A DNA stretch of 64,000 bases from Marinobacter excellens HL-55 (GCA_001314845.1 LJZQ01000010.1:41584-105583); one strand, 5' to 3'; shown: positions 18,413-29,535, counted from the first letter of the stretch. Translations and numbers: made by a program. The notes: generated from the sequence alone by a model not told the origin.

Positions 18413-19684
18413 ATGGGTGCCGTAACGAACGGAATCAAAGGTGCATTCAGAATCGGCCAGACCATTTCGGTGCTTGGCCGCACTGGTGTTAACTGGGTTC
18501 GGGGGGATCGCCCGCCGACGCCCCAGCTGCTGCGTCAGACATTTGAAAACCTGGGCGCGACCTACATCAAGCTGGGTCAGTTTATCGCCAGCTCGCCGAC
18601 CTTTTTCCCGAAGGAGTATGTGGAGGAGTTCCAGTTCTGCCTGGATAAAACGCCCAATCTACCGTTTGGAGTCATTAAACGGATCATCCGGGATGAACTG
18701 GGCAAGCCTATTGATCAGGTGTTCGCCGAGATCGATCCGGTTGCTTTGGCCTCAGCGTCTATAGCGCAGGTTCATGCGGCCAGGTTGGTGACCGGTGAAG
18801 ATGTGGTGATCAAGGTACAAAAGCCGGGTGTCGAGAACATTCTGCTGACCGATCTCAACTTTCTCTACCTGTCCGCCCGAATTCTGGAAACCCTGGCACC
18901 AAAGCTTTCGTGGACGTCTCTGTCGGGCATTGTTGAAGAAATTCAACAGACCATGATGGAAGAATGCGACTTTATCAAAGAAGCGAATAACCTGAAGGTA
19001 TTCCGCGAGTTTCTTCATAACACCCACAATGACGATGCCACGGTGCCAAGGGTCTACGAGCATTGCAGTAGTCGTCGTATTCTGACCATGGAACGTTTTT
19101 ACGGTGTGTCATTGACGGATATGGAGAGCATTCGGGAGTACTCCAACGATCCCGAACGGACCTTGATCACCGCGATGAACACCTGGTTTGCCAGTCTGAC
19201 CAAGTGCGAGTTTTTCCATGCCGACGTTCACGCCGGAAATTTGATGGTTCTGAAAGATGGCCGAATCGGATTCATCGATTTTGGCATTGTCGGGAGAATC
19301 AAGCCGGACACCTGGCAGGCGGTCAGTGATTTCATTTCTGCCATCATGGTGGGAAATTTCGAAGGTATGGCAGATGCCATGATCCGTATCGGCGTTACCC
19401 GTCGCACCGTAAAAGTAGACGACCTGGCGGCGGACCTGCAACGACTTTACCGTCAGATGGATCACATGGTACCCGACGATGTGCCCTACGAGATGGGCCA
19501 GGCGGATGAAGATGTGAACAACATCCTGATGGACATGGTGAAGGTTGGCGAAAGTCACGGCCTCCACTTTCCCAGGGAGTTTGCGCTGCTACTCAAACAG
19601 TTTCTGTATTTTGATCGTTACGTTCATATCCTGGCGCCTGAAATGGATGTGTTTATGGATGAGCGTCTTACGATGCTGCATTAA
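18413..19684 (+). CDS. ABC1/UbiB-family atypical protein kinase-like ATPase
   Basis: A 423-residue protein; the ATG at 18413 follows a GGAGGA ribosome site, whereas the upstream TTG (18395) has none. Family signatures are present: the KxGQ motif in YIKLGQFIASSP, the Ala-rich loop ASASIAQVHAA in place of a glycine loop, VVIKVQKPGV with the ATP-binding Lys, EECDFIKEA, the catalytic FFHADVHAGN and FIDFG. The family includes UbiB, which supports ubiquinone biosynthesis at the inner membrane, but this protein lacks UbiB's clear C-terminal membrane helices and is shorter, so it is a paralogue of unknown role. Its position between dnaN and recF is unusual, and a terminator follows it. Confidence 0.88.
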   Translation: MGAVTNGIKGAFRIGQTISVLGRTGVNWVRGDRPPTPQLLRQTFENLGATYIKLGQFIASSPTFFPKEYVEEFQFCLDKTPNLPFGVIKRIIRDELGKPIDQVFAEIDPVALASASIAQVHAARLVTGEDVVIKVQKPGVENILLTDLNFLYLSARILETLAPKLSWTSLSGIVEEIQQTMMEECDFIKEANNLKVFREFLHNTHNDDATVPRVYEHCSSRRILTMERFYGVSLTDMESIREYSNDPERTLITAMNTWFASLTKCEFFHADVHAGNLMVLKDGRIGFIDFGIVGRIKPDTWQAVSDFISAIMVGNFEGMADAMIRIGVTRRTVKVDDLAADLQRLYRQMDHMVPDDVPYEMGQADEDVNNILMDMVKVGESHGLHFPREFALLLKQFLYFDRYVHILAPEMDVFMDERLTMLH

Positions 19685-19714
19685 CGAGCGTAGCGTCAGC
19701 GCATCTTGTACACT

Positions 19715-19751
19715 AAGGCAATGTCGGGTTCCGGCATTGCCTTTTCTTTTT
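19715..19751 (+). terminator. intrinsic terminator between the ABC1 kinase gene and recF
   Basis: Thirteen-base stem beginning AAGGCAATG (one G-T pair), three-base loop, then a run of TTCTTTTTC. It closes the dnaA-dnaN-kinase unit and implies a separate promoter for recF-gyrB. Confidence 0.85.
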
Positions 19752-19785
19752 CTGGTTCGTATCCGGTATCGAGAACTCCCCTTTT

Positions 19786-20931
19786 ATGGCGCTCGTTAAA
19801 CTCCAGACTCAGTATTTTAGAAACCTGGCGCCTGATCCTATCGGTTTTTCTCCGTCTTTCAATTTTCTGTACGGTGCCAATGGCAGCGGTAAATCCAGTG
19901 TGTTGGAAGCCATCGGTTATCTGGGGCTCGGTCGATCGTTTCGTGTTGGTCGTCATCAGGCGGTGGTGAGCCACGGTCTGAACAAGCTGACGGTGTTTGG
20001 GGCGCTGGACAAAGGTGTGCTGGGTGTCCCAGAACAATTCGGCGCAAACAAAGATGATGTTGTTCATCGGTTGGGCATATCACGAGACGTCACGGCGAAA
20101 GAGACATCGTTGAGAGTCGACGGTGAAGCCGTTCGCAGTTTGTCCTTTCTGGCCCGACATCTACCGGTATCGGTGATTGATCCTGGCGTTTTCGATATTG
20201 TCGCGGGAGGTCCGGGCAAACGCCGGCAATTTCTGGATTGGTTAGTGTTCCACGTGGAACCTTCCTTTTCGTCATCGTGGCAACAATGCCAGAGAGTGAC
20301 ATCACAGCGGAATCAAACGCTGAGAAATGGTAGAATCGACGAATCGCTGATGCGGGTGTGGGATAACCAGTTTGGAGCCCTTGCAGAATCTCTGAGCGAT
20401 ACCAGAGCGCAGGTATTTGAAAGGTTCAAAAAGGCCTTTGACGAGATACTCACGGAGCTTGATGCGGGTTGGACCGACGGTTTGAAGTTAGAGTTCTACC
20501 CGGGTTGGGATCGTTCGCAATCGCTGGTCGAGGTTCTGGCCAAGCATCGGGAACAGGAGCGTCGAATGGGCCACACCTTGTACGGTCCAAATCGTGCGGA
20601 TATCCGACTCAAGTTTGGTGGTCGGCCTGTCGCCGAGACCTTTTCCCGCGGTCAGCAGAAGACCCTAGTGATCCTGATGAAGATAGCCCAGGGCAAAGTT
20701 CTGAGTGATCTGGGAAAGCAGGTGACGTTTTTGCTGGATGATATTAATGCCGAGCTGGATGTCCGACACCGGATCATGTTGGCGCGCAAGCTTCAGGATT
20801 TACGTTGTCAGGTGTTTATTACCTCCATCGAACACCCGGAACCGGAAGTGTTATGGGCAGATGGACAAGCACCGGAATACAGAATGTTCCACGTGGAACA
20901 TGGAAAATTGACGGAAGAACAGACGGGGTAA
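19786..20931 (+). CDS. recF: DNA replication and repair protein RecF
   Basis: A 381-residue SMC-like ATPase that helps load RecA at gaps with RecO and RecR. Walker A is GANGSGKSS (30-38), the ABC signature is FSRGQQKTL and Walker B is FLLDDINAELD. The ATG at 19786 has only a weak ribosome site but gives the standard N-terminus. The gene contains two parS palindromes, in frame as VFHVEPS and MFHVEHG, so its coding sequence doubles as a chromosome-partition locus. It follows an intrinsic terminator and precedes gyrB by 66 bases. Confidence 0.96.
   Translation: MALVKLQTQYFRNLAPDPIGFSPSFNFLYGANGSGKSSVLEAIGYLGLGRSFRVGRHQAVVSHGLNKLTVFGALDKGVLGVPEQFGANKDDVVHRLGISRDVTAKETSLRVDGEAVRSLSFLARHLPVSVIDPGVFDIVAGGPGKRRQFLDWLVFHVEPSFSSSWQQCQRVTSQRNQTLRNGRIDESLMRVWDNQFGALAESLSDTRAQVFERFKKAFDEILTELDAGWTDGLKLEFYPGWDRSQSLVEVLAKHREQERRMGHTLYGPNRADIRLKFGGRPVAETFSRGQQKTLVILMKIAQGKVLSDLGKQVTFLLDDINAELDVRHRIMLARKLQDLRCQVFITSIEHPEPEVLWADGQAPEYRMFHVEHGKLTEEQTG
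20246..20261. promoter_or_regulatory. parS: parS site 1 (ParB binding)
   Basis: TGTTCCACGTGGAACC matches the pseudomonad parS consensus in 15 of 16 palindromic positions. It lies inside recF, about 5 kb from oriC. Confidence 0.85.
20885..20900. promoter_or_regulatory. parS: parS site 2 (ParB binding)
   Basis: TGTTCCACGTGGAACA is a perfect 16-base palindrome identical to the pseudomonad parS consensus, in the last codons of recF. Confidence 0.92.
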
Positions 20932-20967
20932 CGTGCCAGAAGAGTACTTGAGTACTGCTGGCCCTGA

Positions 20968-23412
<2,445 letters not shown>

Positions 23413-23430
23413 AGATTCTGATTGGCAGCC

Positions 23431-23470
23431 AAAAAAAACGGTGGTTCCGCAAGGAACCACCGTTTTTTTT
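23431..23470. terminator. bidirectional intrinsic terminator after gyrB
   Basis: A-run, stem CGGTGGTTCC / GGAACCACCG with a GCAA tetraloop, and an eight-T run. Because the A-run lies on the other side, it works in both directions and separates gyrB from the convergent gene. Confidence 0.93.
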
Positions 23471-23502
23471 ATCAGAAAGGAAATTTTATTCCATGAGGGC
23501 GA

Positions 23503-24264
23503 TTACTCGGAAGACTCCGCCCGCTTCTGTTCTTTCTCTTTTTCTTTCTCGACCAGGTGCGGTGCCATCACTTCTTCCAGAGTGTGCCCGGTGAGTCGAC
23601 GGATGGTGCGCCACAAGTAATAGAAAATCAGCATCATCATGATCATGGATGGAATGGCGATCATCGGATAGCTGACCAGTGTCATGCGCCCCAGCTCTTC
23701 ATTGAAGGCCTGGGTACCTGAAGGACTGACCACAATCCATTTCGCCAGTACGTAATTCATGATGGATGAAAACAGGAAGGTACCGGCAAAGAAATAACTG
23801 GCCTTGAGCAACCGATCTTCAAATTCTGCCACACAGCCCCGTTCTTCAAGTGACTCATGGATCTTATCCACATCCAGCACGTTCGGGTTGTACAGAAGGG
23901 TTCGAACCAGTGGGTATTTGGTGCGGGTAGAAATCAAGACTGCGAGGCCAATCACCGCCGGTACCGCCGCTTCCTTGATGGCTAGCCATCCGGCGTCCAG
24001 TTCCAGTAAACCAATACCGCCGGTCAGGCCAACACTGATCAGGCCCAACAAGGCGATGAAGTTTTTCTTACGGTAACGGATCAGCTCAAACAGACCCCAG
24101 CCAAGCGGAAACGCCAGGCCGATAATCAGGGCATTCACACTGCCAAGATGTTCGTCGCCGCTGAATTTCATCAGAATCACCGAAGGGATGATGATACTGA
24201 CCAGTAAGTCGATCCAGGGCCTGGGCTTGTGTTCCGGAATGGTGGAAGAATTCGCAGAGGTCAT
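23503..24264 (-). CDS. VC0807-family integral membrane protein
   Basis: A 253-residue protein with about six membrane segments (for example LLVSIIIPSVILMKF, VNALIIGLAFPLGWGLFELI, KNFIALLGLISVGLTGGIGL, MIAIPSMIMMMLIFYYLW). The RYRKKNFIALLGL-type motif and layout match the VC0807 family, of unknown function. I start at the ATG at 24264 (MTSANSSTIPEHKPRPW) because the 14 codons upstream look non-family. The highly charged tail (KEKEKEQKRAESSE) is cytoplasmic. It lies downstream of gabT on the same strand but is separated from it by two hairpins, and is convergent with gyrB. Confidence 0.8.
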   Translation of the reverse strand: MTSANSSTIPEHKPRPWIDLLVSIIIPSVILMKFSGDEHLGSVNALIIGLAFPLGWGLFELIRYRKKNFIALLGLISVGLTGGIGLLELDAGWLAIKEAAVPAVIGLAVLISTRTKYPLVRTLLYNPNVLDVDKIHESLEERGCVAEFEDRLLKASYFFAGTFLFSSIMNYVLAKWIVVSPSGTQAFNEELGRMTLVSYPMIAIPSMIMMMLIFYYLWRTIRRLTGHTLEEVMAPHLVEKEKEKEQKRAESSE

Positions 24265-24304
24265 GGGATAGCCTGATTGGTGAAACAACAGCAGGCTGGA
24301 AGGC

Positions 24305-24331
24305 ACTGCCGGAAAAATGTCTTCCGGCAGT
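24305..24331 (-). terminator. hairpin in the gabT / VC0807-family gap
   Basis: Ten-base perfect stem ACTGCCGGAA and its complement with a seven-base loop, in the gap before the membrane protein gene. It lacks a T-tract, so its role is uncertain. Confidence 0.4.
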
Positions 24332-24351
24332 ATACGATGAATCCTGAGGTT

Positions 24352-24382
24352 AACGTAAGCGCAGCGGGGCTGCGCTTACGTT
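24352..24382 (-). terminator. gabT: long hairpin immediately after gabT
   Basis: A perfect fourteen-base stem (AACGTAAGCGCAGC and its complement) with a three-base loop starts five bases after the gabT stop codon. No T-tract follows on the minus strand. It may be an RNA-stabilising or factor-assisted terminator structure. Confidence 0.55.
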
Positions 24383-24387
24383 GTCGG

Positions 24388-25665
24388 TCAGGCGCCGACT
24401 TCTTTCAGGCATTCCTCGACAATCGCCAGTCCTTCCTCGAGAACCGCATCCTCAATGGTGACCGGCATCAGGAACCGAAGAGTATTGCCGTACATGCCAC
24501 AGCTCAGCAGAATCAGGCCCTTTTCTTTGGCCTTCTTGGTGACCGCGGCCGCCAATTCGGGCTTGGGTGTACGGCTGGCTTTGCTTTCAACCAGTTCAAA
24601 CGCGGCCATCGGGCCAAGATTACGAACGTTATCCACATGTTCGAACTGTTCCTGCCACTGGCTAAAGCGCTTGTTCAGCTTGTTGCCAAGGGTAACGGCC
24701 TTGCCAAGGATGTCTTCGTCCTTGAACACCTCGAACACCGCCAAGGCCGCTGCACAGGCCGTCGGGCTGCCGGTATAGGTGCCGCCCAGAGAGTTCGGGC
24801 CAGAAGCGTCCATGATCTTGTCGGTACCAACAATGGCCGAAATCGGCATGCCATCGGCCATACTCTTGGCCATGGTCATCATGTCTGGCTCGATGCCGCT
24901 GTGCTCGATGGCAAACATCTTGCCGGTCCGGCCGAAGCCGCTCTGCACTTCGTCTACCACCATCAGGATGTTGTTTTCATCGCAGATCTTGCGAATTTCT
25001 TTCAGGAAGCTGGTTGGCGCTGCGTAGAAACCACCCTCACCCAACACTGGCTCAATCACGATGGCGGCCGTGTTGTTGGCCGGTGAATCTGCCTTCATGG
25101 TCATCTTCAGGCCGCGCAGCGCTTCTTCTTCGCTGACGCCGTGATACGGCACCGGATAGGGCGCGCGGAACACGTTGCCCGGCATGGGCCCGAAATCGGT
25201 CTGATAAGGCGCCGCCTTGCCGTTCATCGCCATGGTGTAGAAGGTACGGCCGTGATAACCGCCGTCAAAGCAGATCACGTTGGTTTTGCCGGTGGCCGCC
25301 CGGGCGATCTTCATGGCGTTTTCCAGTGCTTCTGCACCGGAGTTGGCCAGCATTACCTTTGCGTGGCCGCGTACCGGAACCACTCCACTGAGCTTCTCCG
25401 CCAGCTTGACATAGCCCTCATAGGGCATCACCGTCTGACAGGTGTGCATCAGCTTGTCGAGCTGGGCCTTGACCGCTTCCACCACCTTCGGGTGGCGATG
25501 GCCAATGTTAAGTACACCGATGCCGCCGGCAAAATCGATCATGCGTTTGCCGTCTGCATCCCACAATTCCGCATTGGTTGCGTGGTCGGCAAATTGTTCA
25601 TTGGGACTTGCCGCGCCCGCCGCAACGTAGCGTTCTTTGAGTGCCTGCAATTCTTTATTGCTCAC
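24388..25665 (-). CDS. gabT: 4-aminobutyrate aminotransferase (class III, PLP)
   Basis: A 425-residue class III aminotransferase that converts GABA and 2-oxoglutarate to succinate semialdehyde and glutamate. Visible features include NSGAEALENAMKIARAATGK (cofactor phosphate region), FDGGYHGRT, VVDEVQSGFGRTG with the conserved Asp, the PLP Lys267 in TMAKSMADG, and GGTYTGSPTACAAALA. Length and motifs fit GabT; related 5-aminovalerate or beta-alanine transaminases cannot be excluded. There is no adjacent succinate semialdehyde dehydrogenase gene. The ATG at 25665 begins MSNKELQALKERYV. Confidence 0.9.
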   Translation of the reverse strand: MSNKELQALKERYVAAGAASPNEQFADHATNAELWDADGKRMIDFAGGIGVLNIGHRHPKVVEAVKAQLDKLMHTCQTVMPYEGYVKLAEKLSGVVPVRGHAKVMLANSGAEALENAMKIARAATGKTNVICFDGGYHGRTFYTMAMNGKAAPYQTDFGPMPGNVFRAPYPVPYHGVSEEEALRGLKMTMKADSPANNTAAIVIEPVLGEGGFYAAPTSFLKEIRKICDENNILMVVDEVQSGFGRTGKMFAIEHSGIEPDMMTMAKSMADGMPISAIVGTDKIMDASGPNSLGGTYTGSPTACAAALAVFEVFKDEDILGKAVTLGNKLNKRFSQWQEQFEHVDNVRNLGPMAAFELVESKASRTPKPELAAAVTKKAKEKGLILLSCGMYGNTLRFLMPVTIEDAVLEEGLAIVEECLKEVGA

Positions 25666-25750
25666 TTTGCCATTCTCCCTGGGTTCAGGTTCGAAAGTTT
25701 CACTAACAGTGTAAGTAGTCCGGTGGCAGGAAACAAATTGACTATAGTCG

Positions 25751-27508
25751 CTATCCGCCCGTTTCTACCCGAAACTGCAGTTTTGCCAGCCGCTGATACA
25801 GACTGTTTTCCCGCATCAACTCGTCGTGTGTACCGACCGCCAACAGCCGCCCCTGGTCCAGCACCGCGATCCGATCGGCGTCTCTGACCGTGGCCAGGCG
25901 GTGGGCGATAACCAGCGTGGTGCGCCCGGTGGTGAGTGCTGGCATGGCCTGCTGAATCAGGTTTTCGCTTTCCGCATCGAGGGCACTGGTGGCCTCGTCC
26001 AGCAGCAATATGGGCGAGTCAGCCAGCAGCGCCCGAGCAATGGCCAGCCGCTGTTTCTGGCCGCCAGACAGGCCAAGACCGGCGTCCCCCAGGGGCGTGT
26101 CATAGCCTTGGGGTAGGTTCTGAATAAACTCGTGTGCGTGGGCCACGCGCGCGGCCTGCTCTACATCGGCGTCGCTGGCGTGTGGCCGGGCGTAGCGAAT
26201 GTTGTCTGCCACCGTGCCATGGAACAGCGCCGGGTTCTGTGGCACCAGGGCGAAGCACCGGCGCAAGGATTCCAGTGAGAGTTCGGCGGTATCCACACCG
26301 TCAATCAGAATGCGACCGTCACCCGGCTGGTAAAAATGCAGCAACAGATCGAACAGGGTGGATTTGCCCGCTCCAGACGGGCCGACCAGCGCGAGGGTTT
26401 CACCGGCTTTGACGGTGAGCGAAAAATCCGTCAGTGCCGGTTGCTGGCTGCGTCCGGGATAACTGAACCCAAGACGTTCCAGGCGGATCTCTCCCTGGAT
26501 GGGCTGCGGAAGTGACGTATGGCTCTGCTCCCGAACAAACTCCGGCTCGGTCTGCAACAACTCGAACAGTCGTGCTGCTGAGCCCGCCGCCCGTTGCAGT
26601 TCGCCGATGACCTCGCTGATGGCACCGGCGGCCACACCCACCAGCAGGCTATAGAACACAAACGCCGCCAGCTCGCCGGGACTGATGCGGCCGTGAATGA
26701 CATCCAGCCCGCCGATCCAGATCACGATGCCCACCGCCCCCATGACCAGGGTAATGGCCAGCGTGGTGAGCCAGGCCCGTTGGCGAATGCGGTCCCTGGC
26801 GATGTCGAAGGCCCGCTCCGACACCTCGGCGAAAAAGCGCCGGTCATGGGGCTGGTGATTAAACGCCTGCACGGTCTTTATCTGGGTCAGGTTCTCCCCC
26901 ACATAACTGCCGACATCTGCAACCCGATCCTGGCTCAACCGCGACAGTTGCCGCACTCGCCGACCAAAGAACAGAATCGGCGCGATCACCAGCGGAAAAC
27001 CCAACAAGATGATACTGGCCAGCTTGGCGTTGGTGATAAATAACAACAGCAAGCCACCAATCAGCATCAATGTGTTGCGCAAGGCAATGGACACCGTGGA
27101 GCCGATCACCGATTGCAGCACCGTGGTGTCGGCGGTAAACCGGGACTGGATTTCCAGCGCACGGTTCTGCTCGAAAAAGCCGGGGTGCAGATCAATCAGG
27201 TGGTTGAACACTTTTTTGCGAATGTCTGCGACCACCCGTTCACCGATCCAGGACACCAGATAAAAGCGGGCAAACGACCCAAACGCCAGCCCCAGCACCA
27301 GCACAAAAAACAGGCCGATGGCTCTGGCCAGATTTTCCGGAGACTCCGTGGCTAATCCCTGATCGACAAGAATGCGTAAACCCTGGCCTAGCCCCAGCGT
27401 TATGCCTGCGGTAAAGACCAGGGCCACTAAAGCACCGGCCACGGCTTTCCGATAGGGGCTGATGAATTCAATGACCAGGTTCAGGGCCTTGCGATGACGG
27501 GTTTTAAT
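25751..27508 (-). CDS. ABC exporter, fused permease-ATPase (MsbA-like), probable ATT start
   Basis: A 585-residue half-transporter with six membrane helices (from about residue 12, LVIEFISPYRKAVAGALVAL) and a C-terminal nucleotide-binding domain. Walker A is VGPSGAGKST, the signature is LGLSGGQKQRLAIARAL, Walker B is PILLLDEATSALD, and the H-loop is LVIAHRLATV. It would act as a dimer in the inner membrane; lipid A-like lipids, peptides or drugs are possible substrates. The best start is an ATT at 27506-27508: it follows a perfect AGGAGG (27515-27520, complement) with six bases between, giving (M)KTRHRKAL. No ATG, GTG or TTG with a ribosome site is available; an upstream ATG at 27586 has none and falls in a repeat region. 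Confidence 0.85.
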   Translation of the reverse strand: MKTRHRKALNLVIEFISPYRKAVAGALVALVFTAGITLGLGQGLRILVDQGLATESPENLARAIGLFFVLVLGLAFGSFARFYLVSWIGERVVADIRKKVFNHLIDLHPGFFEQNRALEIQSRFTADTTVLQSVIGSTVSIALRNTLMLIGGLLLLFITNAKLASIILLGFPLVIAPILFFGRRVRQLSRLSQDRVADVGSYVGENLTQIKTVQAFNHQPHDRRFFAEVSERAFDIARDRIRQRAWLTTLAITLVMGAVGIVIWIGGLDVIHGRISPGELAAFVFYSLLVGVAAGAISEVIGELQRAAGSAARLFELLQTEPEFVREQSHTSLPQPIQGEIRLERLGFSYPGRSQQPALTDFSLTVKAGETLALVGPSGAGKSTLFDLLLHFYQPGDGRILIDGVDTAELSLESLRRCFALVPQNPALFHGTVADNIRYARPHASDADVEQAARVAHAHEFIQNLPQGYDTPLGDAGLGLSGGQKQRLAIARALLADSPILLLDEATSALDAESENLIQQAMPALTTGRTTLVIAHRLATVRDADRIAVLDQGRLLAVGTHDELMRENSLYQRLAKLQFRVETGG

Positions 27509-27514
27509 GGTGTG

Positions 27515-27520
27515 CCTCCT
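27515..27520 (-). promoter_or_regulatory. perfect Shine-Dalgarno that decides an ATT start
   Basis: AGGAGG on the minus strand, six bases before the ATT codon. Its strength and spacing are the main evidence for this non-standard start. Confidence 0.7.
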
Positions 27521-27599
27521 GGGTACGGACTGCTGTAAACTCCGGCAACTATACGATTTGTACTGCGAACAAGACCTATCATACATCCGGGCAGAGCCC

Positions 27600-27705
27600 G
27601 CGTGGGTGTTAGGGCCTTCCGGGACACGCTGTAAATACGTCCCTGTACGCTCGGCAAAAGCCATCCATGGCTTTTGACGGTCCCGGAAGGCCCTAACACT
27701 CACGC
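27600..27705. repeat. hairpin repeat, copy 1
   Basis: Two 26-base arms (27600-27625 and 27680-27705) are complementary apart from one G-T pair and enclose a 54-base loop. Inside the loop is a second hairpin (CAAAAGCCAT / ATGGCTTTTG). Read on the minus strand, the loop carries GAGCGTACAGGGACGTATTT followed by ACAGCGT, which recurs in copy 2. It sits between two divergent ABC-transporter genes and overlaps the 5' open-frame extension of the leftward one. Confidence 0.85.
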
Positions 27706-27734
27706 GAGCTCCCCAACTTTGGAGCTGTGACTAA

Positions 27735-29528
27735 GTGCAATCCTACGCTGACAACGATTACCCTGCTGACCACAAACCAGACTGGAAGGTAATTTCCGGT
27801 TTGTGGCCTTACCTGGCGGAATTCCGGGGTCGTGTGGTTATTGCTCTGGCACTGCTGGTACTGGCCAAACTGGCTACCGTGGCCACTCCCGTCGCCCTGA
27901 AATACATTGTGGATTATCTGGACCAGAACCGTGGTGCGGACATGCTGCTGTGGGTTCCTGTCATTCTGGTGGTGGCTTACGGTTCGCTGCGCTTTGGCGC
28001 CACGCTGTTCAACGAGCTGCGAGATGCGGTGTTCGCGCGGGTGGCGGAGCGGGCGATGCGGCGGGTTTCACTTCGGATCTTTGAACACCTGCACCAGCGC
28101 GAGCTGGGTTTTCATCTGGACCGCAAAACCGGCGGCCTGGCTCGAGACATTGAACGGGGCACCAACGGCATCAGCTTTTTGCTGCGGTTTACCCTGTTCA
28201 ACATCGTGCCGACGATTCTGGAAATCCTGATGGTGGCCGGCATTCTGCTGGTGGTGTTCAACGTTGGGTACGTGCTGGCGATTCTGGTGGCGGTGGTGGT
28301 GTACGTGGTCTATTCCATCAAGATTACCGAGTGGCGGACCAAGTTTGTGCGAGAGGCTAACGCCCGGGATAACCAGTCCAACTCGCGGGCGATCGACAGC
28401 CTGCTGAACTACGAAACCGTCAAATACTTCAATAACGAACGCTACGAAGCGCAACTGTACGACCAGAATCTGGACGATTGGGAGCAGGCGCGGCTGAAAA
28501 ACCGCCTGTCGTTGGCCACGCTCAACGCCGGTCAGGCGCTGATCATTGGTTTGGCGATGATTGCGATCATGGCGATGGCCGTGGGCGAAGTGGCCAGCGG
28601 TGAGATTACCCTGGGCGACTTCACCATGATCAACGCCTACCTGTTGCAGCTGTTCATTCCCCTGAACGCTCTGGGGTTTGTGTATCGGGAAATCCGCCAG
28701 GCCCTGGTGAATGTCGAACGCCTGTTCAAACTGCTTGGCGATAAGCCGGCCATCCAGGATGCGCCGGATGCCACCGAGTTGGTGGTGACGAATGCCGAGG
28801 TACGTTTTGACCACATACACTTTGCCTACCGGTCGGATCGTCCCATTTTGCAGGATGTGAATTTTACCATTCCGGCCGGTCATACCGTGGCGGTCGTGGG
28901 CGCCAGCGGCGCCGGGAAGTCTACCCTCGCCCGCCTGTTGTTTCGTTTTTACGATGTCGACAACGGTGCAATCAGCATCGACGACCAGGACATTCGCAGG
29001 GTTACCCAGAACAGCTTGCGTTCGGCCATTGGCGTGGTGCCCCAAGACACCGTTTTGTTTAACGATACTCTCTATCGAAATTTGGCCTATGGAAATCCGG
29101 CGGCAAGTGAGGAAGAGGTCTATCGGGCAGCGCGGCTCGCCCATTTGGAAGACTTTATCCACAGCCTGCCGGATGGTTACGAAACCAAGGTAGGCGAGCG
29201 CGGTTTGAAGTTATCCGGTGGCGAGAAACAACGGGTGGCCATTGCCCGGGTGATCCTGAAAAACCCGCCCTTGCTGATTCTGGACGAGGCCACGTCATCG
29301 CTGGATTCGCTGTCAGAGCAGGCGATCCTGAGCGCCCTGAAAGAAGTCAGTCAGCAGCGTACCACCCTGGTGATTGCTCACCGGCTGTCCACCATTCGGG
29401 ATGCCAACACCATTCTGGTGATGGATGGTGGCCGGATTGTTGAAAGTGGTAGTCACAACGAGTTGCTCGTCGCCGGTGGACACTACGCTCATCTTTGGGA
29501 GCAGCAGCATCGGAGTGAGGATAACTGA
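27735..29528 (+). CDS. ABC exporter of the Atm1/HMT1 (ABCB7-like) type
   Basis: A 597-residue half-transporter: N-terminal six-helix domain, then an ATPase domain with Walker A VGASGAGKST, signature LKLSGGEKQRVAIARV, Walker B LLILDEATSSLD and H-loop LVIAHRLSTI. The membrane-domain sequence LLNYETVKYFNNERYE and the DIERGTNGISFLLRF region are hallmarks of Atm1-like exporters, which move glutathione conjugates or metal-thiol complexes from the cytosol. The start is a GTG at 27735 with GGAG ten bases upstream. It is divergent from the other ABC exporter, and hairpin repeats flank it on both sides. Confidence 0.88.
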   Translation: MQSYADNDYPADHKPDWKVISGLWPYLAEFRGRVVIALALLVLAKLATVATPVALKYIVDYLDQNRGADMLLWVPVILVVAYGSLRFGATLFNELRDAVFARVAERAMRRVSLRIFEHLHQRELGFHLDRKTGGLARDIERGTNGISFLLRFTLFNIVPTILEILMVAGILLVVFNVGYVLAILVAVVVYVVYSIKITEWRTKFVREANARDNQSNSRAIDSLLNYETVKYFNNERYEAQLYDQNLDDWEQARLKNRLSLATLNAGQALIIGLAMIAIMAMAVGEVASGEITLGDFTMINAYLLQLFIPLNALGFVYREIRQALVNVERLFKLLGDKPAIQDAPDATELVVTNAEVRFDHIHFAYRSDRPILQDVNFTIPAGHTVAVVGASGAGKSTLARLLFRFYDVDNGAISIDDQDIRRVTQNSLRSAIGVVPQDTVLFNDTLYRNLAYGNPAASEEEVYRAARLAHLEDFIHSLPDGYETKVGERGLKLSGGEKQRVAIARVILKNPPLLILDEATSSLDSLSEQAILSALKEVSQQRTTLVIAHRLSTIRDANTILVMDGGRIVESGSHNELLVAGGHYAHLWEQQHRSEDN

Positions 29529-29535
29529 GAAGTTA

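Noticed and set aside
24277..25887. Long rightward open frames opposite gabT and its 5' region
   Set aside because: They mirror gabT codons on the other strand and show no domain, ribosome site or gene-like ends.
27509..27703. N-terminal 65-codon extension of the leftward ABC exporter
   Set aside because: It runs through the hairpin repeat, encodes no family sequence and has no ribosome site; the ATT start with AGGAGG fits better.
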